Part shown: positions 18,547-27,021 of the stretch, piece by piece
How the letters are laid out: every line of letters starts with the position of its first letter
Position numbering within the stretch: position 1 is the stretch's first letter
Source: Prosthecobacter debontii
Lineage (GTDB): Bacteria > Verrucomicrobiota > Verrucomicrobiia > Verrucomicrobiales > Verrucomicrobiaceae
Assembly (NCBI RefSeq): GCF_900167535.1
Contig: NZ_FUYE01000016.1
Span: forward strand, 1 to 64,000
DNA: 64,000 bases
Direction of reading: 5' to 3'
Notes under the pieces: model-generated
Told to the model about the DNA's origin: nothing
Seen by the model: the letters and a program-made list of their open reading frames with translations, nothing else
Database searches by the model: none
Translations under genes and position numbers: made by a program

Positions 18547-20441
18547 CATATCACGTGGACACCACCCTGCCAGACATCACTTGCCCTGCTGATCTCAAAG
18601 CCCTGCCGCTGGAAAAGCTCCCAGCCTTGGCTGAAAAGATCCGCTCCACCCTGATCGAGACCCTTAGCCAGACCGGGGGGCATCTCGGGCCTAACCTGGG
18701 CGTGGTGGAGTTAACCATCGCCATGCATCGGGTGTTTGATACCCCGAAGGACAAGTTCGTCTTTGACGTCGCCCACCAGGGATATGTCCATAAAATGCTG
18801 ACTGGGCGCTGGGATAAGATCCACACCATCCGCCAGTATGAGGGGCTGAATGGCTTTTTACTGCGCAGTGAAAGCGAGCACGATTGCTACGGAGCAGGGC
18901 ATGCTGGCACCGCCCTGGGCGCTGCTCTGGGGATGGCCTCGGCTCGCGATCTGAAAGGTGGCGATGAGCACGTCGTGTGCGTCTCAGGAGATGCGGCTTT
19001 TACCTGCGGCCCCGTGTTTGAAGCGCTGAATAACATCTCTTCACACACGAAGCGCCTGATTACGGTGCTCAACGACAATGAGTGGAGCATTGATCGGAAC
19101 GTCGGGGCGATTGCCAAATATTTCAATACCATCGCCACCCACCCGGGTTTCACCAACCTGCACGACAAGGCGGCCAAGTTTGTGGAGTTCGTCCTCGGCG
19201 GCGGAGCTCGTAAGCTGGCCGAGCGGGTGGAAAATTCGGCTAAAGGACTCCTGCTTCCTCAGAGCGAAGGCGCTCACAACCGCAGTGTTTTGTTTGAGGA
19301 GTTCGGCATCCGTTATTACGGCCCGATCGATGGCCATGATATCCCTCTGCTGATCCAGACCTTCGAGTTTCTGAAGAATCAAAACGAGCCGGTCATCCTG
19401 CACATCCTGACCGAGAAGGGCCGCGGTTATAAACCAGCCCTCGAAGATCCAGGTAAATTCCATGGACTGGGCAAATACAACATCGAGACAGGCGAGGTTC
19501 AGGCGACCGATAAGCCGACCTATTCGCAGATTTATGCCCGGACGGTGACCGACTTTGCCAAAGAAGATCCAAAGATCGTCGCCATTACGGCAGCCATGCC
19601 GGGTGGCACGGGCTTGATGGCGTTCAAAAAAGAAATCCCTGAGCGTTACTTTGATGTCGGGATCGCCGAGGAGCACGCTGCCCTCTTTGCCTGCGGTATG
19701 GCGACTCAGGGGCTGCGTCCTTTCCTAACCATCTATTCGACCTTCATGCAGCGTGCCATCGACATGATCATTCATGACATGGCGATCCAACATCTGCCCG
19801 TGCGCCTGTGCATGGACCGCGGTGGTTTGAGCGGTGATGACGGCCCGACTCACCACGGCCTGTTCGATATCTCTTATCTCCGGGGCATTCCTGGGCTAGT
19901 TCACATGCAGCCGAAGGATGAAGACGAGTTTGTGGATATGCTCTGGACGATGGCTAATTACGATAAAGGGCCGATCGCCATTCGTTATCCTCGTGGCAAT
20001 GGCCCGGGTGTTACTCCGAAGGCGAAGCCGCAGCTCCTCGAGATCGGAAAAGCCGAGGTGGTGGCGGATGGCGCAGATATCGCTTTGATTGCTTTGGGCG
20101 ATATGTTCGCCATCGCTGAAAAAGCCAAGGTGGAGCTGGAGGCGAAGGGGCTTTCCGTGGCGCTCATCAATCCACGCTGGATCAAACCGCTGGATCATCA
20201 GGTGATCGAAACTTATGCCCGCAAGGTCAAGGTTGTCTGCACCCTGGAGGACCACGTGCTGATGAACGGCTTCGGCTGTGCGGTGATGGAGCTTCTTTCG
20301 AGTGCTGGTATCACGACCCCTGTGGTGCGTGTTGGCTGGCCAGATGAGTTTGTCGAGCACGGCACACCGGCGATTCTTCGCCAGAAGCATGGCCTCACCG
20401 TTGAAGCGACGGTGGAAAAAGTGCTTTCGAAGTTGTCCTAA
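18543..20441 (+). CDS. dxs: 1-deoxy-D-xylulose-5-phosphate synthase
   Basis: First enzyme of the MEP isoprenoid pathway; it condenses pyruvate and glyceraldehyde 3-phosphate using thiamine diphosphate. The 632-residue protein shows the catalytic His region TGGHLGPNLGVVELT, the cofactor motif GDAAFTCGPVFEALNN, the FDVGIAEEHAALFACGMA segment of the second domain and a C-terminal transketolase domain. The cofactor loop reads GDAAF and not the common GDGAL, a variant I associate with chlamydiae and their relatives. The start is unusual: TTG 18543 overlaps the xseB stop (TTGA); GTG 18555 is the other candidate. It is followed by a strong hairpin. Confidence 0.94.
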   Translation: MTYHVDTTLPDITCPADLKALPLEKLPALAEKIRSTLIETLSQTGGHLGPNLGVVELTIAMHRVFDTPKDKFVFDVAHQGYVHKMLTGRWDKIHTIRQYEGLNGFLLRSESEHDCYGAGHAGTALGAALGMASARDLKGGDEHVVCVSGDAAFTCGPVFEALNNISSHTKRLITVLNDNEWSIDRNVGAIAKYFNTIATHPGFTNLHDKAAKFVEFVLGGGARKLAERVENSAKGLLLPQSEGAHNRSVLFEEFGIRYYGPIDGHDIPLLIQTFEFLKNQNEPVILHILTEKGRGYKPALEDPGKFHGLGKYNIETGEVQATDKPTYSQIYARTVTDFAKEDPKIVAITAAMPGGTGLMAFKKEIPERYFDVGIAEEHAALFACGMATQGLRPFLTIYSTFMQRAIDMIIHDMAIQHLPVRLCMDRGGLSGDDGPTHHGLFDISYLRGIPGLVHMQPKDEDEFVDMLWTMANYDKGPIAIRYPRGNGPGVTPKAKPQLLEIGKAEVVADGADIALIALGDMFAIAEKAKVELEAKGLSVALINPRWIKPLDHQVIETYARKVKVVCTLEDHVLMNGFGCAVMELLSSAGITTPVVRVGWPDEFVEHGTPAILRQKHGLTVEATVEKVLSKLS

Positions 20442-20458
20442 TCGAGCCTTTAAAAACG

Positions 20459-20492
20459 ACAAGCGGTGCAGCCCTCGGGCGGCACTGCTTGT
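20459..20492. terminator. Hairpin terminator between dxs and the HMA-like gene
   Basis: Eleven-bp inverted repeat ACAAGCGGTGC (20459-20469) / GCACTGCTTGT (20482-20492), with one G-T pair and further inner pairing. It lies 18 nt after the dxs stop and 17 nt before the convergent gene's stop, with an A run (20452-20456) on the left. It probably serves both strands, mainly the minus one. Confidence 0.7.
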
Positions 20493-20508
20493 TCATGTTT
20501 AGCCTGAT

Positions 20509-20823
20509 CTACTCAGCCTTTTTGTCGAGGCTCAAGATCTGGTAGTTCTTGGCATAGGTGCCAAGAGCTTCCGTAGCACTTTCTTTGGTGATCGTGTCAT
20601 TGTGGGCCACCACGATGAGCTTCTGGGTATCGGCATCTTTACCCGGCTTGACATCCACGCTGACCACGTCTGTCAGCTTCTGCGAGAGGGCTGCAGTGAT
20701 GTGGGCCTTACATGAGGCACAGACCACTCCGGTGATCTGACCTTCATAGGTCACGGTTTTTTCATCAGCGGCTTGGAGCGCTGCGGTGACGAGAAGCGAA
20801 AGAGCGAGAACGAGTTTTTTCAT
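20509..20823 (-). CDS. Secreted heavy-metal-associated-like domain protein
   Basis: A 104-residue exported protein: signal peptide MKKLVLALSLLVTAALQAA, then a ferredoxin-like fold resembling HMA domains. The putative metal site is VVCASCKAHI (CxxC), placed where HMA proteins have GMxCxxC. The following KLTDVVSVDVKPGK matches the second strand. HMA domains bind Cu(I), Zn or Hg; a periplasmic form may pass metal or sense redox, but this is inference. The neighbour upstream is another tiny exported protein with paired cysteines (rhodanese-like), each with its own terminator. Confidence 0.75.
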   Translation of the reverse strand: MKKLVLALSLLVTAALQAADEKTVTYEGQITGVVCASCKAHITAALSQKLTDVVSVDVKPGKDADTQKLIVVAHNDTITKESATEALGTYAKNYQILSLDKKAE

Positions 20824-20853
20824 AGCGAATGAGCGGAAAGAAGATCGGAGAAT

Positions 20854-20891
20854 GAAAACGCCGGGAGGTGGAGTTGTCCATCATCCCGGCG
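20854..20891 (-). terminator. Rho-independent terminator after the rhodanese-like gene
   Basis: Eight-bp perfect inverted repeat CGCCGGGA (20859-20866) / TCCCGGCG (20884-20891), with further inner pairing (GGTGGA/TCCATC). On the minus strand it is followed by TTTTC. It separates the rhodanese-like and HMA-like genes, so the two are probably transcribed separately or the second is attenuated. Confidence 0.8.
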
Positions 20892-20911
20892 CATAAATTC
20901 ATTCAGAGAAA

Positions 20912-21289
20912 TTACTTCTCGAGGTCTTCTTTAGCTTCTTTCCAGCCAGAGATGCCGGCGGAGAGATGCTTGACGTTGGTGTAGCCGAGAGCCTCAGCTT
21001 TCTTGGCAGCCTGCTTGTAGGCGTTGCATTTTGGGCCGCCGCAATAAGCCACGACCAGTGCCCCTTTGTCTGCTGGGAGCACCTTGGAGAGATCGTCACC
21101 TTTGGCTTCGAAATCGATGGCGCCTGGCACGTGACCAGCTGCATAGGAGTCAGAACCATTGACATCGATGACCGTGACTTTCTTCTCAGCGATGGCGGTC
21201 TTGAGGTCAGCGATGCTGATATCTGGATACTCAGCAGCCATGGCGGAGGCTGCAACGAGGGAGAGGGCAAGAGCGAGCAGTTTCTTCAT
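20912..21289 (-). CDS. Periplasmic rhodanese-like domain protein
   Basis: A 125-residue single rhodanese domain with a signal peptide (MKKLLALALSLVAASAMAA). The fold motifs are all present: VTVIDVNGSDSYAAGHVPGAIDFE and the active-site loop VAYCGGPKCNAYKQAA, where the first Cys is the catalytic position and a second Cys lies four residues on. It ends with GYTNVKHLSAGISGWKEA, the family C-terminus. Rhodaneses transfer sulfane sulfur or act as sulfur carriers; the substrate of this exported one is unknown. It has no gene partner beyond the downstream HMA-like protein. Confidence 0.85.
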   Translation of the reverse strand: MKKLLALALSLVAASAMAAEYPDISIADLKTAIAEKKVTVIDVNGSDSYAAGHVPGAIDFEAKGDDLSKVLPADKGALVVAYCGGPKCNAYKQAAKKAEALGYTNVKHLSAGISGWKEAKEDLEK

Positions 21290-21451
21290 AGGATGTTCGT
21301 GGTAGTTTGGTTTATCGGTTGGTGTTTCACACGAAGCCCTAGGCTAGGCCCTCGTGCGGACAGTGTTCAGACGTCGATTCAGAGAATTTATTCCCGAAAA
21401 GACGCGATTGAGTTTCAATACGAAATGGAGTCGGATTTGTGTACAGAATTG

Positions 21452-22720
21452 TTATCGCCACCAAGATGGCAAATCCGGGACCGTTTCTTTGATTATCGTG
21501 CGAATCGCGCGTTTCTCCTCAGCAGGGATGTGGGTATAAACGGGGTTGGCATTTTGATCCCGTAGCCCTTCAGCCATTTTGAAATAAACCCGCTCTTTGA
21601 GAGCTGGCGTGAGCTTCTGCCACGAGTCGGTGTAGAGCATGTAGCTCGCCCGGTATTTGAAGAGGCGCGTTTTGAGGTCGAAGTCCTTGAGCGAGGCTCC
21701 ATTCGTGACGGGCTTTTTGTTACGCTGAAACTCACGGATGAAATCGGGATCGCCTTCGATGCCTTCCGCTGGAAGTTTGGCTTCATCGACAAAGAGAATG
21801 TATTGGGCCAGTTCGTCCGCCAGTTCTTCCACTTGGGGTTTGGCAGAGAGGGCCAGGTTTCCGCGTCCATCAGCCAGCAGTTGCCGCATCACATAGGCCG
21901 CATGAAAGACTCGGTTTTCAAAGCCGATCTGATGCTCATGCACGAGATGTGGCAGGATGTCACTGGTCGGTCTCAGATGCAGGGACAAATCCGACATTTG
22001 CCCTGGCTCAATTTTGATTTTCTCAAATCCCCGCGAGGCGCTCCTACGCGCCATCGTATTGGCCAGGTTTTCTTTCAAATGATGCTGCCCGGTGAGATGC
22101 CAGCCGCCGAACCTCTTTTCAAGAGGGATCTGATGTCCTTGCTCATCTCTCCGGTAAGTCTCCGCGCTGGCACCGCTCAGCATCGGGAGCAGAGACTCGG
22201 CAATCAAACCGGGGACGCGCTTGGTTGCATTGCCCGCATGGCAGTTGAAGCATTTGTCGGAGCGAGTGATGGGCGGCACCGGGCCTTGGGGCCTGAGGCG
22301 ATCAAAGATGTAAAACATGGCTCCCATCTCCGGGTCCATGGCAATGATCTCTACCTTGCCCCCAGGCACATAACCCACATAGACATCCTCATTGAAATAC
22401 AGGGCTCGTGGATTTCTCGGGTTGATGATCTCGCTCTGTAGAGAGCTGGCAGAAAAAACCAGAAGCTGGGAGCTGATGGGGACATCAAGGGCTTTTAAGA
22501 CGCTGGACAGAAAGGCTTTGTCATCGGTGGTGTCGAGCTTGATGCCACCGGACTCGATGCCTTTTCTCAAGCGGGCAAAACGATCATCCGGCTGATGCTC
22601 CAGGTAACGATGTGGGGCCTCGCGAAACACGATCTCGGTTTCCACCCCACGAGTGAACAGGGGGAGGGCTAAGATGCAGAAACCGACCAAACGAATCCTC
22701 ATGCTGCTCATACGATTCAA
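21452..22720 (-). CDS. Exported protein with single c-type haem motif
   Basis: A protein of up to 422 residues with an N-terminal hydrophobic segment (IRLVGFCILALPLF). Starts at Met1, Met4 or Met7 are possible. One CxxCH haem-binding motif, CFNCHAG (Cys157-Cys160-His161), sits in the context SDKCFNCHAGNATKRVPGLI, which suggests a covalently bound haem in the periplasm. Later His-rich phrases (GGWHLTGQHHLKENLAN, LVHEHQIGFENR, FHAAYVMRQLL) could supply axial ligands. No further domain is recognised. I associate proteins of this type with Verrucomicrobia and Planctomycetes, without known function. The gene stands alone. Confidence 0.7.
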   Translation of the reverse strand: MNRMSSMRIRLVGFCILALPLFTRGVETEIVFREAPHRYLEHQPDDRFARLRKGIESGGIKLDTTDDKAFLSSVLKALDVPISSQLLVFSASSLQSEIINPRNPRALYFNEDVYVGYVPGGKVEIIAMDPEMGAMFYIFDRLRPQGPVPPITRSDKCFNCHAGNATKRVPGLIAESLLPMLSGASAETYRRDEQGHQIPLEKRFGGWHLTGQHHLKENLANTMARRSASRGFEKIKIEPGQMSDLSLHLRPTSDILPHLVHEHQIGFENRVFHAAYVMRQLLADGRGNLALSAKPQVEELADELAQYILFVDEAKLPAEGIEGDPDFIREFQRNKKPVTNGASLKDFDLKTRLFKYRASYMLYTDSWQKLTPALKERVYFKMAEGLRDQNANPVYTHIPAEEKRAIRTIIKETVPDLPSWWR

Positions 22721-22894
22721 AGCGGATGAATGTTAGCGAAAAGCAGTTGGGGCGGAAGATGAGAGCGGGCGAGAAGGCCCCGAGGGTGCGTTTCCAGCCA
22801 CAGGGTTCAGTTGCATCGAAATACGATAGGCACAGATGGAAAAGGGATTGCATACCCACTGAGGGAAATTGAGGTAGGCGGCGTATAACTCCGT

Positions 22895-23365
22895 ATGTCT
22901 GCCTGTGGTTCGATGAATGAAGTCTCCTTTTGTTTTCACCCCTTTCGAGGTGGCGAGGCCGTGACGGAATACGTGCACAGCTTTCGACGGCCGGATTTAC
23001 CTCCGATCCAGGCCGGTGCGCCTCTGGATCTTTATCCTTCACGCCCAGAGTCAGCCTTGTTTCCTCGTCAGCTCACCTGGGATGATCCTTGGCCCTATGG
23101 AGATCGGGCGGGCGTTTATCTGGTTTACGATGAGGCTTTGAATCTTCTTTATATCGGCAAGGCATCCATGAATCGCCGACTCGGCCAGCGGCTGTATGAA
23201 TACTTCGGCGGTGGTGAGGTGTGCCATCCTCGACTGGATTGGCTGCGGCCCGCACGTTACATCATCAATGTCGCCATGCCTGCGGAATTACCCTTCGAGG
23301 CACCTGCGCTGGAGGAGTTTCTCATTCGTCGGCTCCAGCCGAAATTGAATGGAGTCGGCTTGTAA
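22895..23365 (+). CDS. GIY-YIG nuclease-fold protein
   Basis: A small protein (156 residues) with a GIY-YIG domain in its second half: GVYLVYDEALNLLYIGKA gives the two signature strands, ASMNRRLGQRLYEYF the conserved Arg-bearing helix, and EAPALEEFLIRRLQPKLN the Glu and Asn that complete the site. Stand-alone GIY-YIG proteins cut DNA in repair, restriction or homing, or are of unknown role. The N-terminal ~70 residues are not recognised. Starts at 22895 (used) and 22913 are both possible. Confidence 0.8.
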   Translation: MSACGSMNEVSFCFHPFRGGEAVTEYVHSFRRPDLPPIQAGAPLDLYPSRPESALFPRQLTWDDPWPYGDRAGVYLVYDEALNLLYIGKASMNRRLGQRLYEYFGGGEVCHPRLDWLRPARYIINVAMPAELPFEAPALEEFLIRRLQPKLNGVGL

Positions 23366-23495
23366 AGCTGCGGCCCTGCGTTGAAGTGCGTAGGTTAGCT
23401 AAAACGACTCTAAAGACGGGCAAAGGCTAAAAACAAACTCATGGCCGAGCACTTGCCGAAGCGGGTGGTTACCGCACTGATAAGGCATGCCTGCC

Positions 23496-24395
23496 ATGAA
23501 CCGACGTCGTTGGATGCAAGGAATGTTAGGCCTGCCGCTGTCCTTGCTGTCTGGGTGCATCTTGCCTCCTTTGCGTGAGGTGAGGCGTAGTGGTCTTGTC
23601 TTTGCTCCTGCGGGCGCAGGCAATACACCGCTCATGATCGGTGGTGCCGCGCGCAAGGCCGCCGCTTTGCGGGAGTATCAGCAGACCTTCCTCGTCTCAG
23701 GGGCCATGTTCCGTTTCGGGCCTAAACCGGCCCATGGGCGGGAGTGGACATCTCGGTTGGCTCAAGGTTACGCAACTTCAAAGCGAGATCGAAGAATTGG
23801 TTATGCGGTGAAGAATCTCGCCACAGGTCTGTATCTGGCCGAGCATCAGGCCGATCTTTTGATGAATGGCTGCTCGATGCCCAAGCCAGCGCTCTCCGCC
23901 ACTCTGCTCGAAGCTCGACAGGGTCGACTCAGCACCGAGGAATACCAGCACATCGTCAATGTCTGTGATCGTAGCATCAATGCTTCCTGGCAGGCCATCC
24001 TCGCTCGGCTCACCGCCGCTGACGAGCAGGCCTTTGAGGCTAAGTATCATCTGCCGGATGTCCCTTTGCGGCAAAATGCCCAATCCGCCCGCTACTATGC
24101 GGAGTTCTTCGAGCGATGTGTGAACTATCGTCTCAATCACGGCTGCGAACTCATGCTGGAGGCCATGAGGCGTAACCAATACGGCATCGGCCACTGGTAT
24201 CTCCCGGCTGAGATCACCTACCTCGGTGGGAAAACGGGTAACTATGGCGAGTGGCAGCACGAAGGCCTCTTTTTCTACTATCGAGGCACCCCTTACGCCA
24301 TCGTCCTCTACACCGGAGGCCGCTTCGCCCTGGATGGCAACTACTGGCGCATCGGGGCTATGTTCGGCGGTCTATTCAGGGAATATGTGGCGTGA
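23496..24395 (+). CDS. Beta-lactamase-fold serine hydrolase lipoprotein
   Basis: A 299-residue lipoprotein: MNRRRWMQGMLGLPLSLLSGC has twin Arg and a lipobox (Cys21). The enzyme domain contains the three motifs of class A beta-lactamases and related peptidases: Ser127-Met-Pro-Lys130 (SxxK), Ser160-Ile-Asn162 (SxN) and Lys246-Thr-Gly248 (KTG). The SxxK to SxN spacing is only 33 residues, much shorter than the ~60 of true class A enzymes, so it is more likely a distant serine hydrolase than an antibiotic-resistance enzyme. I prefer the ATG at 23496 (AAGG ten bases upstream) over 23487. No operon partner is seen. Confidence 0.75.
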   Translation: MNRRRWMQGMLGLPLSLLSGCILPPLREVRRSGLVFAPAGAGNTPLMIGGAARKAAALREYQQTFLVSGAMFRFGPKPAHGREWTSRLAQGYATSKRDRRIGYAVKNLATGLYLAEHQADLLMNGCSMPKPALSATLLEARQGRLSTEEYQHIVNVCDRSINASWQAILARLTAADEQAFEAKYHLPDVPLRQNAQSARYYAEFFERCVNYRLNHGCELMLEAMRRNQYGIGHWYLPAEITYLGGKTGNYGEWQHEGLFFYYRGTPYAIVLYTGGRFALDGNYWRIGAMFGGLFREYVA

Positions 24396-24851
24396 GGTAA
24401 AATGGCTAACGCGTAAAGGGCACTTACGCGACCTGATCGATGTGGTTAGTCGCCTCACGTGGAGTCTGGCAACGGCTATCGGGAGCGACACCACGTCACA
24501 GGCTTAACGGTATATTCAGGCGGGTCATTTCGACTCGGAGTGGGAAGCCAGTGTCTTCCACCGCCTTAATGCGCTTCGATTGGCCTGGGTGAGCATTGAC
24601 TTCGAGTCGTGCAATTGAAGCCAATCGATCATCTTTACAGCCTTGTCCTCAAGGCAAGTTTGTGTCTGTTGTTTTTTGTAGAAAGATAACTTAGATTTGC
24701 ACCTTGGTTTTGGTTTGGGGCTATATTCAGCGATGGACTTGGATTGACGCATGACGCGGATGCCTTCGCTCCCCCCGCAGCCCGCAAAACCTGAATCCTG
24801 TCCTTGCATCCGGCGCTGGCCCGGCCAAATCCAGCAGGGCAATTATCTCTC
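24396..24851. other. Intergenic stretch, no gene recognised
   Basis: Between the beta-lactamase-fold gene and the helicase there are 456 bp without a supported gene. A minus-strand ORF of 105 codons (24525-24842) has no recognisable domain, signal peptide or conserved feature. The part from about 24640 to 24740 is notably AT-rich and may hold the helicase promoter, but I cannot point to clear -35/-10 boxes. Confidence 0.5.
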
Positions 24852-26858
24852 ATGAGCGGATTCACTGGCACTCTCAATCCCCAACAGCGGCAGGCGGCGA
24901 CGCATATCCATGGGCCGCTTTTGATCCTGGCTGGCGCAGGCACGGGCAAGACGCGTGTGGTGACGGCACGGATCGCTCACATGATCAATGAAGGCATCAA
25001 GCCGGAGAACATCCTCTCCGTGACTTTCACGAACAAGGCGGCCTCCGAAATGCGCGAGCGTGTGCAGGACATGGTGCGCGGCGGGAAGGGGAAAAAGGTG
25101 GTGCTGGGGACCTTTCACGCGTTTTGTGCGAAGATGCTGCGGGAGTTTGCCGAGCATGTGGGGTATAAGAAAAACTTCGTCATTTACTCCCAGAATGATC
25201 AGATCAGCCTGATGAAGCGGGTGCTGAAGGGCCTGCTGATCAAGGAAGAGAACATGGACCCGCAGGCGGCGCTGAGTCGCATCAGCAAGGCCAAGAACAA
25301 TGATGAGGATCTGGGCGATCCACAAAAGGAACTGCTGCCGGCGGTGGCCATCAAGTATGCGGATGAGATGCGGGCACTGAACGCGATGGACTTTGACGAT
25401 CTGCTCTGTCTGGGCGTGAAGCTTCTGGAAGAGACGGAGAGCGTGCGGAAGATCCTGCATGATCGGCACCGCTTCATCATGGTGGATGAGTTCCAGGACA
25501 CGAACTCGCTGCAGATGCGTCTGCTGAAGGCGCTGACACCAGCGCCCTACAACGTCTGTGTGGTGGGGGATGATGATCAATCCATCTATGGCTGGCGTGG
25601 GGCGGAGATCACGAACATCACACAGTTTGAGGACTTCTTCCCGAACCCAACCGTGGTGAAATTGGAAGAGAATTACCGCTCCACGACGCCGATTTTGCAC
25701 ACGGCGAACAGCCTGATCGAGAACAACATCGGGCGGCGTGTGAAGACCCTCTGGAGCCGGAACAAAGGCAATGATCTGGTGCGCCTGATCGCGACCGATG
25801 AGGACGTGGAAGAGGCGGAGATGATCGCCAAGGAGATCGAGACCGCCTTCTACGCCAACAAGGAGCCCTGGGAGTCCTTTGCGGTTCTGTTCCGTACCAA
25901 TGAGCAAAGCCGCAGCTTGGAGCAGGCCTTCCGCTCCCGGAAGATCCCGTATCGCGTGGTGGGAGCGCGCAGCTTCTTTGATCGTCGTGAGATCAAAGAC
26001 GTGCTGAGCTATCTGACGGTCATCCATAACCCGCATGATGATATCTCGCTGCTGCGCGTGCTGAACACACCACCACGGGGCATTGGCAACACGACCGCTG
26101 AGTTGGCGCGTGATCACAGCATGACCAAGCAGTGCAGCATCTGGGTCGCGCTGTGCGATCCAGATTTCCTGCGGATGATCCCGGAGAAGTCGCGAACAGC
26201 CGTGCGGCAGTTCACGGAAGTGATTTCCAAATACTGTTCCGCTGCGGGGACCCAGGGCACCGACATCGTGACGATGACGGAGGCCTTGATCAAGGAGGTG
26301 GAATACATGGAATACCTCCAGAAGCTATCGAAGAAACCGGAGGAATTTCATGCCTGGGAGCATGGTCTCGCGCAGTTCCTCACGCAGATGAGCAGCTACC
26401 AGGAGCGCAACCGCAAGGACGGTCTGGCGGGGTTCATTGACGAAGTCTGCCTGAACGATGAGCGTGAAGATAAAGACGACATCGAGAAGAAAAAAGGTGT
26501 CTGCTTGATTACCCTGCATGCCAGTAAGGGACTGGAGTTCCCGGTCGTCTATCTGCCAGGTCTGGAGAAGGGTATCCTACCGCACAAACGCAGCTATGAC
26601 GAAGGTCGCGTCGATGAAGAACGCCGTCTCTTTTACGTGGGTATCACTCGCGCTCGTCAGCGCCTAACCATCAGTTTCGTGCGCTACCGCACGAAGTGGG
26701 GGCAGAAGCAGGCAGAACTGCCAAGCCCCTTCCTGGAAGAGCTGGATCGCACCTACGTGGATGAGATGGATTACACCAAGCACATGAAGGAAACCCCTTC
26801 GACCGAGGAGAATACGAATTTCTTCGCGGGCCTGAAGGCAATGCTGAATCAGGAGTAG
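24852..26858 (+). CDS. UvrD/PcrA/Rep-type superfamily 1 DNA helicase
   Basis: A 668-residue 3'-5' helicase of repair or replication restart. Motifs in order: LNPQQRQAA (Q motif), ILAGAGTGKTRV (Walker A), VTFTNKAASEMRERV (Ia), DEFQDTN (motif II, Walker B), VVGDDDQSIYGWRGA (III), LEENYRS (IV), VITLHASKGLEFPVVYLPG as LITLHASKGLEF (V) and VGITRARQRL (VI). The length is like PcrA/Rep. The ATG at 24852 precedes the family start; a leader ORF from 24804 is not conserved. It is unclear whether it is the UvrD or Rep orthologue. It converges on sdhB. Confidence 0.93.
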   Translation: MSGFTGTLNPQQRQAATHIHGPLLILAGAGTGKTRVVTARIAHMINEGIKPENILSVTFTNKAASEMRERVQDMVRGGKGKKVVLGTFHAFCAKMLREFAEHVGYKKNFVIYSQNDQISLMKRVLKGLLIKEENMDPQAALSRISKAKNNDEDLGDPQKELLPAVAIKYADEMRALNAMDFDDLLCLGVKLLEETESVRKILHDRHRFIMVDEFQDTNSLQMRLLKALTPAPYNVCVVGDDDQSIYGWRGAEITNITQFEDFFPNPTVVKLEENYRSTTPILHTANSLIENNIGRRVKTLWSRNKGNDLVRLIATDEDVEEAEMIAKEIETAFYANKEPWESFAVLFRTNEQSRSLEQAFRSRKIPYRVVGARSFFDRREIKDVLSYLTVIHNPHDDISLLRVLNTPPRGIGNTTAELARDHSMTKQCSIWVALCDPDFLRMIPEKSRTAVRQFTEVISKYCSAAGTQGTDIVTMTEALIKEVEYMEYLQKLSKKPEEFHAWEHGLAQFLTQMSSYQERNRKDGLAGFIDEVCLNDEREDKDDIEKKKGVCLITLHASKGLEFPVVYLPGLEKGILPHKRSYDEGRVDEERRLFYVGITRARQRLTISFVRYRTKWGQKQAELPSPFLEELDRTYVDEMDYTKHMKETPSTEENTNFFAGLKAMLNQE

Positions 26859-26954
26859 GGGCGTCGTGCTACTGCGGAACGCTCCGAAGTCGTGAAACGA
26901 ATTTCGTGCTTCATCGCGCCATGGCCTCTATCCACATGGATAATGATCTCCTAA

Positions 26955-26989
26955 CAAAAAGCCCATCCTGAAGTGCATCAGGATGGGCT
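26955..26989 (-). terminator. Rho-independent terminator of the sdh operon
   Basis: Perfect 12-bp inverted repeat AGCCCATCCTGA (26960-26971) / TCAGGATGGGCT (26978-26989) with a six-base loop. On the minus strand it is followed by a T run (complement of 26956-26960), 33 nt beyond the sdhB stop. Confidence 0.9.
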
Positions 26990-27021
26990 GGATTGGATCG
27001 AAGAGGATCAGGGGTGATTGA

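Noticed and set aside
24525-24842. Minus-strand open frame of 105 codons upstream of the helicase
   Set aside because: No features, and its codon use does not look like the neighbouring genes.
24843-26117. Minus-strand open frame of 424 codons opposite the helicase
   Set aside because: Helicase motifs in the plus strand are complete; the reverse frame has no features.
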